A stretch of DNA of 64,000 bases, taken from the NCBI GenBank assembly GCA_021613535.1, contig CP075493.1:14446001-14510000 (forward strand). Reading direction: 5' to 3'. The notes beneath the pieces are model-generated. The model had not been told where the DNA came from, ran no database searches, and was given only the letters and a program-made list of their open reading frames with translations. Shown here one piece after another: positions 1 to 11,395 of the stretch. Position numbers and translations under genes: made by a program. Each line of letters starts with the position of its first letter. Position 1 is the first letter of the stretch. The DNA is from Adineta vaga. Lineage: Eukaryota; Rotifera.

Positions 1-2153
1 TCTTTCTACACCCACACCCACACCTTCATTATTATCATCAATGATATATCTCGATATTTCTTCTTGAATATAAGAATACGAATCATCCAGTTTTACTTTT
101 TTTACCATTCTTCAGATCATGTTCGATGTTTGCAAATAGACTTTTTCTTTTGTGAACACTTGAGGATGATAACGATGTATTTAGAAGTTCTTGGTGTTGT
201 TCTTTTGTCTTCAGATCATTTGAAAGGAGATATTTAGATTCATGCACCATTACTACACAATGATCAAACACCAGTTGTTTGATTTTCCCACATAATCGTT
301 CTTTTGTGGCATCACCAAGTGATGATTGAGTAATCCAGCGAATTTTAAACATCCCATCGAGGAATGAAGAAAAAAGAAAAACCGGATCTTTGTATAGATT
401 GTAGAACTTTTTGTTTGTTTTAAAATCGACATTAATATTAGTAAGATTCACATCCATTTGTTTGAGTAAACCACCAAATCTCGATAATAATGAATTTAAT
501 AAACCTTCACATAATGATGTAGTATATTGTTCATTATTCTTGTCACTGACTAAATCCAAATAAATGGCCAAAATACTTGGTGCCACAATTGAAATTGATG
601 GAGAATTTTGACATTGAGTAGCTGTTGTTGCTTGTGCAAATAAACAAAATAAATCGACAAATTCTCGCAACATTGTTATATCACGTGTATTTAAACATAA
701 ATGTTTGTATTTAAATTGACCTAAAATATCATTTAATTCAATAGTTGGTATAGTAAGAATTCGTTCGACAGTCATAAACTGTGAATTCCACCTTGTAATG
801 ACAGCACGTGGGATTGATACTTTCATCAAATCTAATTTTTCTGCAAATTTAGTAGATGTATGTGCAAGTTTTGCAATAGCAGAAACCTTTTCCAATGCAT
901 TCACAATTGATTTGGCCTCTTTCAGACCGTCTTTGACAACGAGTTGGATTGTATGTACGAAACAAGGAATTCGAAATATTTCACTATTTTCCATTAAGCG
1001 ATTTATTGATTCTTGGATAAGATCTTCAGTTGCTACATCAGAGGTTGTTAATATATTTGTTGTTGATAATTGATCAACTGGATATTCATATTCATCACTT
1101 AATGTTCCATCATCATTTGTATCAGAATCATTTTCACCTTCATCAATTCCATTACCATTATCTTCAAAGTACTTCTCAAAGCCAGGATTAATAATATTTT
1201 GAAAAGCACTAATATTATTTGCTGCATTGTCAGTAACTAAACGAACAATTTTGTTTTTTATTCCGAATATACTAACGATTTCTTCATATTTTTCAAGTAA
1301 TAATGATCCAGAATGAGTACCCCATAGCGGCACAAAGCATAGAACATATATTTTAAAGTTACCACCAACGATTGCATGAGCTATAGAATAGGTGATCTAT
1401 ATTGAAGCATTTATTAACTATAATCCTACCTGTTGCAGCAAAAACAAATCTCATTCTTCTGTCACTCCAAACATCTAATGCTAATGATAAAAATGTAGCT
1501 GTTAAACAAAATATCATTAAATGGTCATGCATTTTGTCGATCAAATTGGGAACTATTTTTCGAGTTATAGTTCGTCGATTTACAACGGTAAATTTGGAAT
1601 CAATTTTTTGCATAAAACCAATGAATGCTGGACGTTCTACAATTGACAGTGGCAAACCCTAGGTAATAATTAAATCATTGACAATAGCCAAAGATAATTC
1701 CATTTGTCGAGGATGATTTGAACCATAAGATGCACGATTCGGTGAACCACTTTTTCTTGAAAAATCATTAGTAATTTTGTTGCTTTGTACAGTTGAGTCG
1801 ACCTTGTCAGATAGAGTCAACCATTTTTCATATTCTTCTTTATGATATTGACGAGCATGTCGAGTAAAGTTCGAGGTAACTCCTTGCTTGTCTATAACTC
1901 TTTTGGATTTCTTGCATAACAAACATTTAGCAGACCACCTATCCTTGTCAACTTCAGTTTGAAGATCGTCAAAGAATTGATCACGAGCAGTTTTAAATAC
2001 TGTTGAATTTGATGCTAAGCTTTGAGAAACGGTTGCTGAACTGAACGTTGGTACTACTTCTATCTCGATTTCATCATTTGATGAAGGTGTATCAACAGTA
2101 CTGTTTTGTTGATTCATTAGTTTTCGATTGATGTTACGGATAAATTTTAACAA
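1..2153 (-). pseudogene. hAT transposase (BED zinc finger + RNase H-like core), disabled
   Basis: Three pieces read leftwards in order. The first (2153-1659) has a BED zinc finger (CLLCKKSK...FTRHARQYH). The second (1655-1359) has the hAT stretch LPLSIVERPAFIGFMQ and ALDVWSDRRMRF. The third (1333-83) has CFVPLWGTHSGS, RLVTDNAANN and IPCFVHTIQL, the catalytic-core signatures. Pieces 1 and 2 are in one frame, separated only by a TAG at 1659-1661, probably from CAG. Pieces 2 and 3 are separated by a one-base shift near 1391. A third break lies at a T7 run (97-103), beyond which another frame stays open to base 1. The C-terminal dimerisation domain is outside the window. Three lesions make an active product unlikely unless some are assembly errors. 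Confidence 0.85.
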
Positions 2154-2175
2154 TAAGGGTTAAACAACATAAATA

Positions 2176-2568
2176 CAGTAAAACCTCTCTAATGTGAACA
2201 CCATTGGGACTTTTCAAAAGTGTTCACTATAGGGAGGTGTTCATTATGTAGAGGTGGTGTACATTCTGCTGAGAGAGATAATTAGATGAATGAGAAAAAA
2301 TCGAGAGGCTTCTCCGTCTGATTAGATAATTAACAAAAATAAGAAATGAGACAATGATTTCTCTTATTCCGAACAGACGTTAGTTAGAAGAAAATAGGTC
2401 AGATATACAAAACGTATGTGTAACAAATGAGGAGAAAAAGAAAAAAATACGAACATCTGTTCACATTAGAGAGGCTGTAGTGGCAAAAGGGATTGAAAAA
2501 GAAGTGTTCATGTTCAAAATAAAGAGGTGTTCACTATATAGAGGTGTTCACTAATAGAGATTTTACTG
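2176..2568. mobile_element. MITE with TA target duplication (Tc1/mariner-pogo type), nested in the hAT element
   Basis: The left end reads CAGTAAAACCTCTCTAATG and continues to GTGAACACC. The right end, reverse-complemented, reads CAGTAAAATCTCTATTAGT and also continues to GAACACC, giving imperfect terminal repeats of about 27 bp. TA flanks both sides (2174-2175 and 2569-2570). Several degenerate copies of GTGTTCACTATAGAGAGG occur near both ends. No open frame is present. The TA duplication and CAGT-type termini suggest a non-autonomous pogo/mariner derivative; the family is inference. Confidence 0.75.
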
Positions 2569-2799
2569 TATATTACAAAGATCTTCGATAAACAGATCAT
2601 TGGGATACTAGTTTACCAACAGAAATTGGAAAAAAGTCTATTGAATAAAACTTTGGAATAAAAATTTCGTATTATTTCAAATTTATTTTTAACAAAAATT
2701 TTCATTTTTAATTATATTTTTCTTTTACATTCTGATTTTGTAATAAGACTATAGTGAAATACAAAAAAAGTGCATTGAAACCTCTTCATATATGTTTTT

Positions 2800-2890
2800 A
2801 GACTTGACTTGAGTTCATGGCTTAATTTCAAGTCAAGTCATATCTGGTCTCAAGTCAAGTCGAGTCAAGTCAAAAATTGACTTGACTTGC
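2800..2890. repeat. TCAAG/GACTT subterminal array of the hAT element
   Basis: Runs of GACTT at the left and of AAGTC in the middle are followed by GACTT again, immediately inside the hAT terminus. The opposite orientations allow hairpins. Subterminal arrays like this are common transposase-binding regions in hAT elements; that role is inferred. Confidence 0.6.
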
Positions 2891-3443
2891 CCATCTCTGG
2901 TATCTTGAAAAACTAACATAAGATTTGAGATTCTCGACCTCTATTACCTATGATTAATCATTGTCTGATAACTTGGAGTAAGTTTTCATCGGTTTATGAG
3001 CTGCTTTCACCTGATTGGCTTGGACAAACAAACCTGAACGATTTTAACAGGCTCTTTAGCAAGCCTATAACCCTTTCTTTCAGAAAAGGGAATAGTTCAA
3101 ATTGAAAATGACGAATAAAACCATTTTCTCAATATTGATCACTATGATAATACTATCCAGTCATTCGATAATTCATCTACCCAATTAAGAAAGAGAAAGA
3201 ATCAACAAAATCATCAAAGACAAAATAAATAATTCAAAATCGATGAAATCGTTTTGGTCTCATTTGATAACACGTATAAAATATATTCTTAATTGTTAAT
3301 TGCCCTTTAATTTTCTTGTCTTTTTTCCAAATTCACTTTTTAACAAATTCAAACTAGACGAGTCCAGTTAGAAACTTCTTCAGACATTACCTTTCGAACA
3401 TAGCTTTTTTGATGAATCGAACAAGTCAACCTACCAACATTAA

Positions 3444-3690
3444 CCCTTTCGAGACCGGCGACGCTTTAAAACGTCATTGAAATTGTATATGATCTGGCGC
3501 AAGTGAATTCGAATTTTTTCCGGGATCTCTTCGAAGTAAGTGAGATAAAGATGCAGATCATAACACAAACATGTAAAATAAAGCAACCGCAACATTTCCT
3601 TCGAAGATACCCACCACAGATTCGAATTCACTTGCGCCAGATCATATAAAATTTCAATGACGCTTTGAAGCGTCACCGGTCCCGAAAGGG
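3444..3690. mobile_element. piggyBac-like foldback MITE
   Basis: The element begins CCCTTTCGAGACCGGCGACG and ends with the inverse ...CACCGGTCCCGAAAGGG. The two arms pair for about 72 bp (through GATCTGGCGCAAGTGAATTCGAAT), around a loop of roughly 100 bp. The left flank is TTAA (3440-3443) and the right flank is TCAA (3691-3694), a one-base decay of TTAA. CCCTTT termini and TTAA targets are the piggyBac hallmark. It carries no gene; a spurious open frame crosses it. The nearly perfect arms suggest a fairly recent insertion. Confidence 0.75.
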
Positions 3691-3694
3691 TCAA

Positions 3695-4726
3695 GATGAC
3701 GAGTTTTTAGTCACGCAAATTTATATATACAATGATATGAAGAGTTTATTCAAACAACATATTTCTAATCTAACTGATGAATCATCATCCGCTGCCGAAA
3801 AAAATTGATTCATAGAGAAACAAACATACGAACCAAATTGAATTGAGAATTTTATGAAACTATCAATAATAATCCCGTCAAATTCACTTGTAGATGTCAA
3901 ACACTCAGTTGCTTTCTAAAATGACTACATCCATAAATCCATACCATACTAAGCTCCACCACAAACATTCCTAAACATCATCTGACGTCAGTGCAGCTAA
4001 AAAAGTCATTCGAGTACAGCAAAAATATGCGAGGTGACATTTTGAACAGTAAGCGACTTCCGGGTGCAACCCTTTCATTCTATTTATGAGTCCATTTATT
4101 CACAGTTATCTCATTATTGTAAATCCTCCGGTAAAAATGCATGCCTGGTAATAGGATCTAGTTGGAAAAGACTGGTTAACAGATCACACAGAAGTACATA
4201 AGAGCATAGCTGATGATTCAACTGAACGTTATTTACTACTGGTCGACGATATCTCCCCTCACCACATTCTAAAAAGTAAGAACATCTGACCGTTGACCTG
4301 CTATAAGCTAATAAACAAGTAACGCTCGTCGAGGGAGACTCGCTTGAACCTCGACTGAATTATTTATAAATAAAGCGTCTGAATAGTGTTATTGAAATCA
4401 TTAGTATCAGTCTGTGAAGTACATTTATTCTATTTATCTATAAGAATTGCTGCATATTTTTAGAATGATATAATGGTTCGTATTACAGGAAGATATTAGG
4501 ACATTTGGTAACTAATTGGTAAGGAAACTCATAACAAATTTCATTGTAAAGAAACATGTGTAGATATATAACTGATATAATTCAAACTATAAAAAAAACT
4601 AAAATTATGAAAGGAAGAAATTCATAATGTTTGACAATATCAATAAAACATAAGATTGCTTGAACGTTTATTAAATTAATTACAAGAAAAGCAAAAATAA
4701 TGTGCGTTTCATGTAACATACACCAT
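3695..4726. other. Intergenic stretch between transposons; possible solo LTR remnant
   Basis: No credible coding frame is seen. The part at about 4020-4430 is less AT-rich than its surroundings. It carries an AATAAAGC-type polyadenylation motif near 4370 followed by a GTGTTATTGAAATCA segment, which resembles the R-U5 end of a long terminal repeat. No matching partner LTR, primer-binding site or gag-pol frame is present. Confidence 0.25.
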
Positions 4727-7700
4727 TCATTCAAACCATTGTGGAAACCGTTTTTGTGTATCAGAATATAACTTGTCAAGTCTTTGCATTTCAACAACTT
4801 GAGATTTATTTGGTTTGATAAGTAAAACCTTATAATCGAAATGTCGTAGAATAATTACGTCAGTCAAACGTTTCACACGTGATAAAGGTACATATACTGC
4901 AGCAATATCATCCGTTTCATTTGGTAGTTTCAAATCAATTACAACTTTATTCAAAGTTTGTCCTTGACTTTTGTGTGTTGTAATTGAATAAGCAGGTGCC
5001 AGAGGCAATGCGCGCCGTTTAATCGATAGCATCGTTTTTCGATTGGCTTTTGATTTGCTGTTGTCTTTCGGCAGAATATCACCAATATCAACTTGAAAAG
5101 TTTGTTCCATAATCGGTATCGGAACAAGTTTCGGTCGAAGTTTTTCCAGATTACATTCAATTTTCGATTTGCTAATTTCGACTAATGCATATAATGGTCT
5201 ATGTACGTACTGAGTCTTAGGTGGAAAGGTTTTTGACAGGCAATCTGTTGACAGTGAATCAATTTCATAAACTAGCTGTCGAAAGATTCCATTCATGCCG
5301 TTCATTAGTCCTAGCTCGATAGCGATATTTTGTGTTATGATAACGGGCATTCCAGGAACCAACGGTAATAAACCTGGTAAATGTTCTGTCTTGCTATCAG
5401 GTAGTGCTAATAGCTTTTTTATAAGTATGGGATCCTCGATACGTTTACCTTTGCAAAAGTCTTCTGCGACACATACCATCAGTGTGGAACCTATTTGTAC
5501 TGCATTATGAATTGCTGATTTGTGATTGAGTTGTGTTCTTATTTCATTTCGGAATACAAGCATGGGAGCCTATAAAAAATAAAAATAAAATCTTTTTCCC
5601 TTAAAAATGACAAATCATCTTACTTCGTTCCATGGTGATTCACGAAGAGAACAGATTGAGGGTTGTCCAACCACGCGTGTCAATAATAATTCATAATCGT
5701 CATGATTACATTGACCTTCACGAAGTCGTTCAAGAAGTTCAAGATATCGTGGATCTTCTGTTCGCATCTGCTGAGTAAGTTTCACCACACAGTTAATTTG
5801 AAGAATTAGTGAACGTGCAACACGTTGTTGAATATCAGTTTCTGTCTGTAATTTACTTAATTTCTTTTTTTTTGGTAAACAAAAATCAGTATGTAATGGT
5901 GCATCATACACCGGTCGATATTGCAAATAATCACCAAAAAAGATAACATTTATACCACCAAATGGAACTTGAGGATCAACATGTTTAGCAGCACAAAGAA
6001 TTCGATTAAGTTTTGCAAGTAAAGTTAAACCTACCATACTCATCTCATCAATTAAGAGGTATTCTACAAGCTTCCATTCTTTCTCTATTTTGGAATCGCC
6101 TGGTTTAATGGTGCGTGGTTTTCTTGAATTACGTTGCTCACCTAAAAATGAGTGAATAGTCATACCACCTATTTCAGCAGCTGCAATTCCAGTAGGTGCA
6201 AGCTTTCGCATCATTTGTATTCTTTTTGTAACGAGAAAGTATTTAGTAATAGCGCGAATAAGTTGTGATTTTCCGGTGCCTCCACATCCAGGTATGCACA
6301 TTATGAGTTGTCCAGTCATATTATCTGTAAAAATTTTAAATTTTCACTTAGACTTATTATATATGTATACATGACGTATATACCCGTATGGCATTGTTTT
6401 TCCCCATCGAGATGACTTGTTATTATCATGAATGCAGCTCGTTGTTCTCCATTTAATGTAAATTCATCAGCAATGCCTTTTTGAGTGCAACAGGTGATGT
6501 TAATTATTGAGGCAACTGGTAATATAGAATTATAATTAATAGATATGTTTGTATCATGGTTTTTGTTTGAATTTATGAGAGTTACAACTGTATCATCTAT
6601 GCTCTCATCATCTGATGCATCATCTACTTTATGGTCATTGCCGGTAATTAAATTTCGTCTAACTCGTTCTCTCTCAGTTTTCAGTTGTTCTTGCCATTTT
6701 GTATTAAGTTTGATGAGACTAGGTGTTGAAGACACGAAGGGCGTCGTTTGTGTTAGGCTATTGTGATCAAACGATTCTTTAGTTGAATATTGATTGTAGG
6801 CTACAAAACAATCCATATTTTTATGTTTTTGTAATATTATTAGCAAAATACACTCACTATCTGTTTGAGCGAATCGTCCAACTTTCTCAACGGCTTTTAT
6901 AGTTTCTTCAATATACATATTTTCTGTTAATTTCTTGACACTATTAGATGCAGTTGCAGTATATTCGTTTAGATTACCAAGCAACTGAAGCAAATCTTCA
7001 TTGTCACTTGAATCATCATAGTCATTATATGCGTTTTGATTTGTTGAAAATAATTCAGGATCGATTGTATCATTATCGAGTTGAGCTTCAGTAATAACTT
7101 GAAGTAAATGCTCATCTCGATCTTTCTTACATTCATGCAAAAGTTGGATATTTTCTATAATATTCCATGAATATGCAGATATACGATCTTGACGACATTC
7201 AAGTGCATTCTCCCATGTTTGATTAACATCACAAAGATCACATACACTACGCCAAGGTACAAAAAGTGTAAGAATAGCTCGGCAATATCGTTCTCGAGTA
7301 TCATCCCGATCTCGTCGAGGAATTTGAGGACCATAAAGAATTGGTACACGACATTCACTATGTTTCATCATAAGATATGTTGTTGTTTGGGGATGCTGTT
7401 TTTGAAAAGAAAAACGTTCATTAGGTGGTCGACCTCTTCGATTATCTTGTTCTTCTCTCGTTACAGAGCTTCCAGCTAAATATTTTAAATCCGCTACATT
7501 GATTTTTTTTTCTTATAAAATGCACTAACAAAATCGTATAAACATATGTTATTGAGAGTATCTGAACGATATTGATAATCAATTCGAGTATTGACAAGCA
7601 CGAAACTATTTTTAGTTTCAGTAGATTGAATTTGAAAGTTTTCTTCATCATTGTTTTCATCGTTTCCACTTTCATCATCGGATGCATTATCATCATCATT

Positions 7701-7748
7701 AATTACATCTGTGTGAAAAAAGACATGTATTTTTATTTTTTCATTCAA
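4727..7748 (-). CDS. Helitron Pif1-like helicase part of the transposase (frameshifted)
   Basis: This is the helicase half of a Helitron replicase, expected to unwind DNA during rolling-circle transposition. Walker A is CIPGCGGTGKSQLI and Walker B-like is YLLIDEMSMV, followed by FFGDYLQYRPV. The C-terminal motifs are AYSITTHKSQGQTLNKVVID and YVPLSRVKRL. The upstream part has QKQHPQTTTY, IPRRDRDDTRERYCRAILTL and FVPWRSV. Exons join at GT-AG introns 6801-6857, about 6330-6395 (acceptor TTTTTACAG) and about 5564-5625 (donor GTAAGATG). One break is clear: after the block DYQYRSDTLNNICLYDFV, a T9 run at 7503-7511 shifts the frame, and one base fewer restores continuity. The element is either recently inactivated or the run is miscalled. 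The reading frame is otherwise well preserved. Confidence 0.75.
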
Positions 7749-8040
7749 TTATCACAAGAATATTGATTCATCTCAGTAATTGCGGAAGAAAAATCTTGTC
7801 GAAATAATTCTACTCGATGCATATCACTTATTTATCATTTATTATTCGCGAAAGGCTACTGAAACATCTTCCGAAAAATCTAATTATTTCAATATCAAAA
7901 CATGAACTTTCAGATTTATATCTAATAACAATGTTTACCCATATTTATCTATTCCTCGTTATGTGATGAATGCATACAGATATCTGTTTTTCTTCCTTTA
8001 GCTGTCATCAATTATTTGTATAATAAGTGTTCTCTTTCTC

Positions 8041-8242
8041 TCATCGCTCTTCCTTTCTCTCATTACAAGTATGTATCATTTTTTCGTTCAGCTTATGTAT
8101 ATCATAATTGACTTTTCTTCCTCTCCCTTTTCTTTTTCTTTCTTTTTTTCTTTCTTTCTTTCATCGCAGCATGTATCGTCTTTTCGTTAAGCGTATGTAT
8201 GTCATAATTGACTTTTCTTCCTCTCCCTTTTCTCTTTCTTTC
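8041..8242. repeat. Two-copy 100-bp tandem repeat inside a Helitron intron
   Basis: The segment ending CATAATTGACTTTTCTTCCT occurs at 8103 and again at 8203, exactly 100 bp apart. The preceding ATGTATC..TTTTTCGTT..GC part also matches. Polypyrimidine CTTT runs separate the copies. The pair lies within the unusually long intron 7709-8324. Confidence 0.65.
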
Positions 8243-8247
8243 ATATC

Positions 8248-9272
8248 TTAGTGCGAGTGCATACAAGAAAAATTCGCATTGAATAAAAAAAATTCAATCA
8301 TAGAACAGACAGATGACACAATACCATGATTCATAATATTACCATGTGGATTAGTTTTTAATTCCTTTTTGGCACGTAATTCGTCCAATTCTGCTTGCAA
8401 GTATCGTTCAGTTTGTATTAGATGAACACCTTGAAATTTGTGTGTTGTGTAATGATCATCCCAGTTCATAAGATAGGAAGCAACCTGTACTCCTGATAAT
8501 TCTTGTTGAGAGGCAAGTGCATTGTAACAACGTAAAACTAGTTTACGTGATCTTTCGATTGTACTTTCTGCATCCGTTGGCTTTGAGATGTTTGTGAATG
8601 ATGTAATACTTTTTTGAATAAGAGAGAATGTGTCATGAAAAGAAAGACTCATTTTCGTGACGTAATCAGTAATGTAATAGACGAGAGCCTCAGCATCGCT
8701 ACCTGTCCAAATAAATTTAATGTCCATGTTAGAACGACACGCTGAGATAAGATATTCATTAAAATTATTAATCATTGGGTGTGATCGCCGCATAGAAATA
8801 TGACCAGTTTCGGGATCGATTGTCGATTTCGGCACTTTTTTTCGTGGTAGATTCAGCCGGCAAATCTTTTTGCCGCCTTGATTAAGCTTACAATATTTAT
8901 AACATGTATCACTATGTTTGTGAATATTTCCTGATTCAACGAGTTGTACTACATCAGCACGAAATCGCGATGGAAAATCGGGCGATGATGGATTTGGAGT
9001 AGGCAAGCACGCTGGAAGCAGTTTTAACTGTATATTTGAAATATCCATAGCTAAAAGAAAATTCTTAATGTTTTTCTTCTTAATAATTCGAAAGATGAAA
9101 CCTTACCATGTACCGATCGGTCAGACGTTGGTGTTTGTAGTGATTCATTGCGAAAAGGAGATACATACGGTACTGATGAAGATCGATATGAATTCAATGG
9201 AGACAATTGTGTTGTGACTGGCGTTGAGTAAACAGTAGAAGGGCTAGAATGATCTGGATTTTGTTCTAGATC
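8248..9272 (-). CDS. Helitron Rep-like region (tyrosine motif retained, HUH not seen)
   Basis: The first exon (about 9272-9107) encodes a Ser/Thr/Pro-rich stretch and splices at 9106/9051 (donor GTAAGG, acceptor TTTTAG, 56-bp intron). The second exon begins with MDISNIQLKLLPACLPTP and contains SDTCYKYCK, ICRLNLPRK, then TIDPETGHISMRRSHP, and YYITDYVTKM, which fits the Helitron Y-x3-Y-x2-K tyrosine motif. The exon probably ends at 8325 (GNIMNH, donor GTATTG), not at the open-frame stop at 8248. The HxH metal-binding motif that precedes these blocks in complete Helitrons is not visible, so the nuclease is probably incomplete, or an upstream exon was missed. Confidence 0.65.
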
Positions 9273-10530
9273 TGTAATACTAGATAAGTCTCATTCTCAA
9301 AGCCAATGAAAAATTCCATATTTTTTCAATTCCATTCCTTCTTGCGTCTCAAACCGTCCCTGTAAAATACATAGTCAATAAACCAATTTCAATTACCAAT
9401 CGCATTATAATCATCAACGTTACTACACGCATTGCATCCGCGTCTATATCAGCAGAACCAATACACAATGGTGTTTTTTTTATCTATTTGATTTTTGTTT
9501 TGTTTGAATCTACTGGATTAAAAACAGTTGCATGAGAAACTAGATTCAATTCTGAAGAGAATAATCTCATTTCGAATTGAAAAAAACGATTTCAATATCG
9601 ATAGTTTATCTCGACAACGTTAGTACATGCTTTGTATATGTGTGTGTATAAGAGGAACGATTCTATCACCATCTTTTTTATCTATTTGATTTCTGTTTAA
9701 TCCAAATTTCATGATTTAAAAGTAGCTTCATGTGATACTAGATGCTACCATGAGATGAAAAACAAATTTGAATTGTTTTACATTCTTTGGAGAAAAATTA
9801 AAAGAGTGGCGAGCTTTTGATAAAAGCACAATTTTTATCGGAAAAGGTGCGGCTAAATATTAATTGATGTACCAGTAAAGTTCTAGAATTCACCGGTGGG
9901 CACACGAAGACAAAGAATTTATAGTAGGTATGCAAAATATCGGGCGTATCCTTCAGTTGAATAGCTTATACACTGGAATGTTGAAAAATCAATCTGTGTT
10001 AACGACGGTTAAAACGTGAGGAGGGTTAAGTTTCTGCCTTGCTTTGAAATGTGGTCGGCTGGAGCTGATTTCGCGGATCACGTGTCACCATGAGTTTAGT
10101 ATGCACTAACAAAGCGATGCAGGGTACTCATGAATTGGCATACGTCTGCGGGTAAAATTTACCATATTGATCGTGTGTTTCCCTGTTTTAATCTTAAAAT
10201 AATTCAACCACAAGTACATATGACAGTAACAGCGGCATTCAGCGTATGAGTTGAGGATCCAAGGGTACCCCCCAGTATGCGATTTGATTATCCGTGTGTA
10301 TTGAGAGTCTTGATCTGTCACCTGGCACTTGCGTCAGAAAAACGTTTTTCGACACAACACCTTCGTTTCAGTCAAAACAAGAATGAAATGTATGGTACTC
10401 GATTTCTATGTACGTGTTCGTCTACCTTTGATATTTAACCATTCATGATAGCGTCTATAACGCCGTAATAACGTCCTATTTTGGCTCTTAGTATTTTCCA
10501 TCATCTTGTAGAAAATGTTTTTTTGACCTT
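9273..10530. other. Gene-free stretch upstream of the Helitron
   Basis: No supported coding frame. Two related segments of about 70 bp (9474-9545 and 9672-9745) share TTTTTTATCTATTTGATTT and an ACTAGAT tail. The stretch 9880-10330 is clearly less AT-rich than its surroundings and has no recognisable gene; it may be a decayed element. Confidence 0.35.
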
Positions 10531-10531
10531 T

Positions 10532-10560
10532 CACCCACACCCACACTCACCAACCCACCA
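10532..10560. repeat. Telomere-like CCCACA tract
   Basis: CACCCACACCCACACTCACC, followed by a further CAACCCACC. This is close to tandem CCCACA, the complement of TGTGGG, the bdelloid telomeric unit. A similar CCCACACCCACACC occurs at 12-25. At this length it may be chance simple sequence. Confidence 0.4.
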
Positions 10561-10741
10561 TCCATCATTCGTATAATGGTCTTTTAAATTTCAATCAGAA
10601 TTTTAACGAAAAAAATGAATCTTAGTTAAAACTGAAATGGGAGGACTAGCGGATTTAAGAAAACACACATTTTTGTAACTCATTATATAAAATGTTTTGT
10701 CTATAGTCTCTATTAACATGATAAGTTACGATAATTAAGAA

Positions 10742-10950
10742 CACTAGGAGGACTAAAAGAGAACTAAGAGGACTAGGAGGACTAGAAGGAGTTACCATAT
10801 TCAGAACATTAAAGCGATATCACGTATACATGTATGGATTCTTTTGATTGAAACCTTCAAAGATGCGAACTATCTCGCAATTTTCTTAGTCTCCTTAGTC
10901 CTCCTAGTCCACCTAGTCCTCCTAGTTCTCTTAGTTCTCTTAGTTCTCCA
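10742..10950. repeat. Inverted minisatellite built on AGGACTAGG
   Basis: The left arm (10742-10790) is a run of ACTAGGAGGACTA units. The right arm (10886-10950) is the complementary series CCTCCTAGTCCACCTAGTCC. About 95 bp separate them, so the arms can form a long hairpin. A shadow frame encoding Leu-Val repeats across the right arm is not a gene. Confidence 0.7.
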
Positions 10951-11015
10951 TATTGAGGGTGTGGGAAGGGTGTGGCGGGGTATTAGCATATTGAGGGTGC
11001 GGGGAGGGTGTTGGC
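10951..11015. repeat. G-rich tandem duplication
   Basis: ATATTGAGGGTGTGGGAAGG and ATATTGAGGGTGCGGGGAGG lie about 42 bp apart, each followed by a GTGTGGCGG or GTGTTGGCGG tail. There are more than four runs of three or more G, so quadruplex formation is possible. The unit resembles degenerate TGTGGG telomeric repeats. Confidence 0.5.
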
Positions 11016-11279
11016 GGTGTAATGGAATAACTGAACAGTTGCATAAATAGGTAACTAAATAGTTGAATACTTGAGTTCTAGTTTTGAGCACTATACTACG
11101 GGTATGGTTTCCACTCTAATATTGATTCCGTATGAAATGTAATATCTCTGATGCTAGTCGTTGTGGAAGGTGTTGTTCTGTTAGATCTCCAAGTTCCGCG
11201 GTATATGTATAAATGGGGTCCGATTTTTTTAAAATTCAATTTGAAATATGAAAGACCATAGACTCCACGCTCCACACAC

Positions 11280-11395
11280 CCTCAATTGAATAATTGAATA
11301 CTTGAATACTTGAAAAGTTCAACTATTCAACTATAATAATTGAATAGTTGAAGTGAATAATTGAATAGTTGAATTCAACTTTCAAGTATTACATA
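11280..11395. repeat. TTGAATAGTTGAA palindromic simple repeat
   Basis: Repeated TTGAATA(C/G)TTGAA units in both orientations, with a related unit at 11030-11075. The unit is self-complementary in part and can fold back on itself. No coding potential. Confidence 0.5.

Larger units (their letters stand above)
1..2899 (-). mobile_element. hAT-family DNA transposon, 5' part; other end outside the window
   Basis: A BED-finger/hAT transposase reads leftwards. The DNA just upstream of its start ends at 2899 with a terminus that reads CAGAGATGGGCAAGTCAAG on the minus strand, a sequence typical of hAT terminal inverted repeats. Inside the terminus lies a subterminal TCAAG/GACTT array (2802-2890). If 2899 is the end, the 8-bp target duplication would be 2900-2907. 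The partner terminus and the dimerisation region of the transposase would be left of base 1, so the duplication cannot be checked here. A separate 393-bp TA-flanked element sits within this 5' region, so hAT inserted first. Confidence 0.75.
4727..9272 (-). mobile_element. Helitron-type rolling-circle element, coding region
   Basis: Order on the minus strand: a Ser/Thr/Pro-rich exon (about 9272-9107); the tyrosine region of a Rep protein (9050-8325); a linker exon with the Helitron-typical RIDYQYRSDTL block (7708-7494); a region with the HPQ, IPRRDRDDTRERYC and LTLFVPW motifs; and a Pif1-family helicase (about 6330-4727). Introns are visible at 9051-9106, 7709-8324, 6801-6857, about 6330-6395 and about 5564-5625. 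The HUH motif normally upstream of the tyrosines was not found. Helitron ends (5'-TC, 3' hairpin with CTRR) were not located, so the limits given are those of the coding region. Confidence 0.75.

Noticed and set aside
3440-3694. 84-codon frame on the minus strand
   Set aside because: It lies entirely inside the piggyBac-like foldback element; no product is expected.
4020-4430. Possible solo LTR
   Set aside because: It has LTR-like composition and an AATAAAGC motif, but no TG...CA limits, target duplication or second copy could be shown; noted only in the intergenic entry.
10844-11091. Short open frames with Leu-Val or Arg-Thr repeats on both strands
   Set aside because: They translate the AGGACTAGG minisatellite and have no other content.
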